Below, piece after piece: positions 6,483 to 8,774 of a stretch of DNA of 8,774 bases. Origin of the DNA: Sulfurovum sp. (GTDB lineage Bacteria; Campylobacterota; Campylobacteria; Campylobacterales; Sulfurovaceae); the NCBI GenBank assembly GCA_015661795.1, contig DQVJ01000272.1, positions 1-8,774 of the forward strand, read 5' to 3'. The stretch's first letter is position 1. Every line of letters begins with the position of its first letter. The notes beneath the pieces were generated by a model. The model was given only the letters and a program-made list of their open reading frames with translations, did not search any database and was not told the origin of the DNA. The translations under genes were made by a program, and so were the position numbers.

Positions 6483-7405
6483 ATTGAATTGTAAAGTCGT
6501 TTAAGGAGTTTACGTACAAGTATACTTCTCAACATCCATGGTTTTTTTATAATTTCACGAATAATAATAGGTTTAATCATCGTTTTATGTATATGACTTT
6601 GGGCAATTGCATGATAAAAATAGAGTGGTTTGGTTTTTTGTTTGATAGACATTTGAATGAGTTTACTGATATCCTTTTCATCAACTTTTTGTATAAAGTG
6701 GTTAAATGCATCATCTAGTTCACCTAAATAACGGTCTTCTCCTGCCTCTTGAATAGCTGTTGAAGAACCTGCTCTACTTAAAACCATCTCATCCATCATT
6801 TCAAATCTAAATCCATGCATAGCAAGATATATCATGGTTGACATATCAGACGGAGAAGAGTTCATATCTACTTTTAAAAAGCCACCAATATCCCACAATG
6901 CATTTTTACTATAACATGTACCTGTGGGTGTAAGCCCTCCATAAAGAAACATCAGTGGTGCAAATTCACCTACGACCAGTTCATTGTAATTAAACCCTGC
7001 CTGGTCAATGGCTTTAGAAGAAAAGTCTCTAAACATACTGTGTCCCCAAACAATATATTTTTTTGGATATTTCCTCTGTGCAAGCTTTTGTGCAAAGATT
7101 TCTAAGGCATGATCTTCAAGTGCATCATCGGCGTGGCAAAAGATAATGTATTGTCCTAAAGCATGCTTAAGACACATATTATGGTTTTCTATGAGTGGTA
7201 CTCTTTCTTCCAGAGTTACTACTCTTAATTTAGCATCTGTATATTCTGAAAGAATCTCTGGAGTACTGTCAGTACTTGCATCATCCAATATGAGGAGTTC
7301 ATAAGATATATCTGTTTGTTGTTTGAGACACGAATCAATCGTTTTTTGGATGGTTTTTTCATTATTATAAGCAGGTATCGCAATGGTAAATAGTAAGTCT
7401 TGCAT
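6479..7405 (-). CDS. family 2 glycosyltransferase
   Basis: Second GT-A inverting glycosyltransferase, 308 residues, on the opposite strand. It starts with LFTIAIPAYNNEKTIQKTI (5-23) and has the nucleotide-binding LDDASTDST (40-48). The metal-binding motif is HADD (91-94), and Asp187 in SPSDMSTM is a candidate catalytic base. The C-terminus is basic and amphipathic (IIREIIKKPWMLRSILVRKLLKR), probably for peripheral membrane attachment. The start is supported by AAAGGAAG at 7412-7419 (read on the minus strand) about 6 nt before the ATG. It lies 32 nt downstream of the SGNH gene and is probably co-transcribed with the MBOAT and SGNH genes. It is only loosely similar to the plus-strand glycosyltransferase and so likely makes a different linkage. 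Donor and acceptor are unknown. Its stop overlaps that of the converging GNAT gene. Confidence 0.9.
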   Translation of the reverse strand: MQDLLFTIAIPAYNNEKTIQKTIDSCLKQQTDISYELLILDDASTDSTPEILSEYTDAKLRVVTLEERVPLIENHNMCLKHALGQYIIFCHADDALEDHALEIFAQKLAQRKYPKKYIVWGHSMFRDFSSKAIDQAGFNYNELVVGEFAPLMFLYGGLTPTGTCYSKNALWDIGGFLKVDMNSSPSDMSTMIYLAMHGFRFEMMDEMVLSRAGSSTAIQEAGEDRYLGELDDAFNHFIQKVDEKDISKLIQMSIKQKTKPLYFYHAIAQSHIHKTMIKPIIIREIIKKPWMLRSILVRKLLKRLYNSI

Positions 7406-7437
7406 CTAACGCTTCCTTTGTGTTGTTGTAAAGTTTT

Positions 7438-8394
7438 TTATTCATTTTCATCGATAAACTTGCCTATGGTTTTGGCAGTTAATTTACTTCCATGTTCATT
7501 AAGATGAAAACGGTCAACAAAATAGTCATCACTCAATTTTAGAATAGGATGTAAATTCAAATGTAATCCATGGTATTTTTGCATTATCATATCTGTTTTT
7601 TTAACAAAAGTTGACATGGTCTGGCGTACATCCTCATGTTTATCAAGCAGAGGTTGCCTATAAGGTCCGACAATGAGATAAAATTTGATATTCTCTTTTT
7701 GTAACTTTTCTGCTATACGTTCTAAAGCTTTAAAGTTTTCTTCATCTTGTGTAAGTGGATGTGGGTTGTCAAATTTATCTCTATTGATATCTTCACCATA
7801 GAGTTTCAATGGGATACTTCCTGTTTTGTCAAACGCAAGACCAAAATTAAACATATCTCCTTTGTACTGTTTTTCCCAGTTCCAATGATTTTTGACAAAT
7901 TGTATTATGTTTTTATAGGCATGAAATGCATGTGGTAAATCTATAGTTTCTTTTTCAAGGTTGAGATAGTCTTTAACAAAAGGCAGGTCATATTCATCTG
8001 GTGTAAAAGCGTTAGAAAAATCTGGAAAATGTGCAGAATAAATTACTCTTTTTGCATTAGGGAAAACAGATATAATATTTAACAGTTTTTCAACTTCAGT
8101 TGTTTTTAATCCATACGCAGAGATGTTCATGACATGGTTTACTTCAGAGGAGGAATCCTCTAATATAATACCTTGTATATTGTTAAGTCCGATGGAAGAA
8201 CCTACTATGATTGTATCTATCTGTGTTTTGTCGGGGATGTCTCTAATGAATCTAAACTTTTCATCTAAAGATATCCTGTAGGTGAAGGGTACTGGGTATG
8301 TCTTTGAAAAGTGATACACATAGAGGAATGAACCACCAAATATAACCACAAGTATCAATGATAGTATTTTGACATAGGTTTTATATTTTAACAT
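7438..8394 (-). CDS. membrane-anchored SGNH/GDSL-like protein, probable partner of the MBOAT acyltransferase
   Basis: 318-residue protein with a single N-terminal hydrophobic segment (about 8-27, ILSLILVVIFGGSFLYVY), so it is likely anchored in the inner membrane with its domain in the periplasm. SGNH block I appears as IIVGSSIGLNNI (62-73), with Ser67 the likely nucleophile in the GDS position. Block V appears as DRFHLNEHG (294-302), with D294 and H297 as the Asp-His pair. A central ISAYG segment (91-95) fits block II. I could not point with confidence to the block III Asn. Known relatives of this layout (AlgJ/AlgX, PatB and DltD-like proteins) work beside MBOAT proteins to move acyl groups onto polysaccharide. 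Here the MBOAT gene is immediately upstream with an 11-nt gap. GAGG lies only 4 nt before the ATG. O-acetylation of the surface glycan is an inference. An esterase role is the alternative. Confidence 0.75.
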   Translation of the reverse strand: MLKYKTYVKILSLILVVIFGGSFLYVYHFSKTYPVPFTYRISLDEKFRFIRDIPDKTQIDTIIVGSSIGLNNIQGIILEDSSSEVNHVMNISAYGLKTTEVEKLLNIISVFPNAKRVIYSAHFPDFSNAFTPDEYDLPFVKDYLNLEKETIDLPHAFHAYKNIIQFVKNHWNWEKQYKGDMFNFGLAFDKTGSIPLKLYGEDINRDKFDNPHPLTQDEENFKALERIAEKLQKENIKFYLIVGPYRQPLLDKHEDVRQTMSTFVKKTDMIMQKYHGLHLNLHPILKLSDDYFVDRFHLNEHGSKLTAKTIGKFIDENE

Positions 8395-8405
8395 GCATCC
8401 TCTTT

Positions 8406-8774
8406 TTAAAAATTAAAATAGATAAATTCACTTTTTCTGTACAGTATAAATATTGAAAGAAAAAATAGTGTTGTAGCAATCATATAGAAAAAGTTTGGTT
8501 TAAAACTGTTTCGAAATTGCATAGAGTTTTTAAAGAAGAGTGTCGTTACAAATGCAGCAATCATCCATAAGAACAATTCTCTATCAGCATTAACTCCACT
8601 GAGCCAATTACCAAATTCAACCCCATACGGCGTTAAGAACGAAAGTTTATTTGCAAGTGGAACAGGTAGTACAATCGAACCAAAGAACATACCATGAAGC
8701 ACTTTAAGTGCGTCATCCCATTCTTTGGCACGGAAAAATACCCAGGTAATGTTGATAAAGTTAAAGGTGATAAA
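8406..8774 (-). CDS. C-terminal part of an MBOAT-family membrane O-acyltransferase (5' end outside window)
   Basis: Partial gene. The frame is open to the right edge, giving 122 visible residues. The methionine-like start at 8702 is a GTG codon inside the gene. The visible sequence opens with FITFNFINITWVFFRAKEWD and continues to ALKVLHGMF, the conserved C-terminal block of AlgI/DltB/PatA-type MBOAT proteins. It then has two hydrophobic segments (LFLWMIAAFVTTLFF and FFYMIATTLFFLSIFIL) and ends in SEFIYFNF, also typical. The catalytic His of the family lies upstream and is not visible. These enzymes take acyl groups from cytoplasmic donors and pass them across the membrane to polysaccharide, usually with a periplasmic SGNH partner. 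Such a partner is encoded 11 nt downstream. Assignment to MBOAT is firm from the C-terminal blocks, but the acyl group and acceptor are unknown. Confidence 0.85.
   Translation of the reverse strand, partial: FITFNFINITWVFFRAKEWDDALKVLHGMFFGSIVLPVPLANKLSFLTPYGVEFGNWLSGVNADRELFLWMIAAFVTTLFFKNSMQFRNSFKPNFFYMIATTLFFLSIFILYRKSEFIYFNF

Noticed and set aside
6476..6485. Palindrome AATTTAAATT at the convergent stops, considered as a bidirectional terminator
   Set aside because: It has no G or C in the stem and no loop, so it would not form a stable terminator hairpin.
7747..7938. Plus-strand open frame of 63 codons opposite the SGNH gene
   Set aside because: It is antisense to a confident gene with no ribosome binding site or motif.

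Overview
The window is AT-rich bacterial DNA with tightly packed genes, strong purine-rich ribosome binding sites (AAGGGAG, AAGGA, AAGAGG) and very short or overlapping gene junctions. The protein styles and base composition fit a Campylobacterota-type genome (Sulfurovum, Sulfurimonas or Arcobacter relatives). That placement is an inference from composition and protein flavour, because no marker gene is present. The content is a surface-polysaccharide (O-antigen or capsule type) biosynthesis locus.

Plus strand, 1-6482. The left edge holds the C-terminal part of a membrane protein whose start lies outside the window. After a 126-bp AT-rich gap comes a compact run: dTDP-glucose 4,6-dehydratase (rmlB); a DegT/DnrJ/EryC1-type sugar aminotransferase most like VioA; a Wzx/PST-family polysaccharide flippase; a family 2 glycosyltransferase; a WbqC-family protein; and a GNAT acetyltransferase. 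The junctions from rmlB to wbqC are an 8-nt overlap and gaps of 31, 1 and 3 nt, so these five genes look like one operon. The GNAT gene follows after about 80 nt if its better-supported start is used.

Minus strand, 8774-6479, read right to left. First comes the C-terminal part of an MBOAT membrane acyltransferase that runs off the right edge. An SGNH/GDSL-like, membrane-anchored protein follows, and then a second family 2 glycosyltransferase. The MBOAT plus SGNH pair resembles the AlgI/AlgJ arrangement that O-acetylates polysaccharide outside the cytoplasm. The two gene sets converge, and the GNAT and minus-strand glycosyltransferase genes overlap by 4 bp at their stop codons.

A coherent reading is as follows. 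RmlB makes dTDP-4-keto-6-deoxyglucose. The aminotransferase converts it to a dTDP-4-amino-4,6-dideoxyhexose (viosamine/Qui4N is the best guess). WbqC and/or the GNAT enzyme acylate the amine. The glycosyltransferases build the lipid-linked repeat, Wzx flips it, and the MBOAT/SGNH pair may O-acetylate the product. The glucose-1-phosphate thymidylyltransferase (rmlA), the polymerase, the chain-length regulator and the initiating transferase are not identifiable here. The least understood part is the vioA-wbqC-GNAT combination, which may make an unusual N-acyl or N-aminoacyl amino sugar. No RNA genes, CRISPR arrays, insertion sequences or clear terminators were seen.
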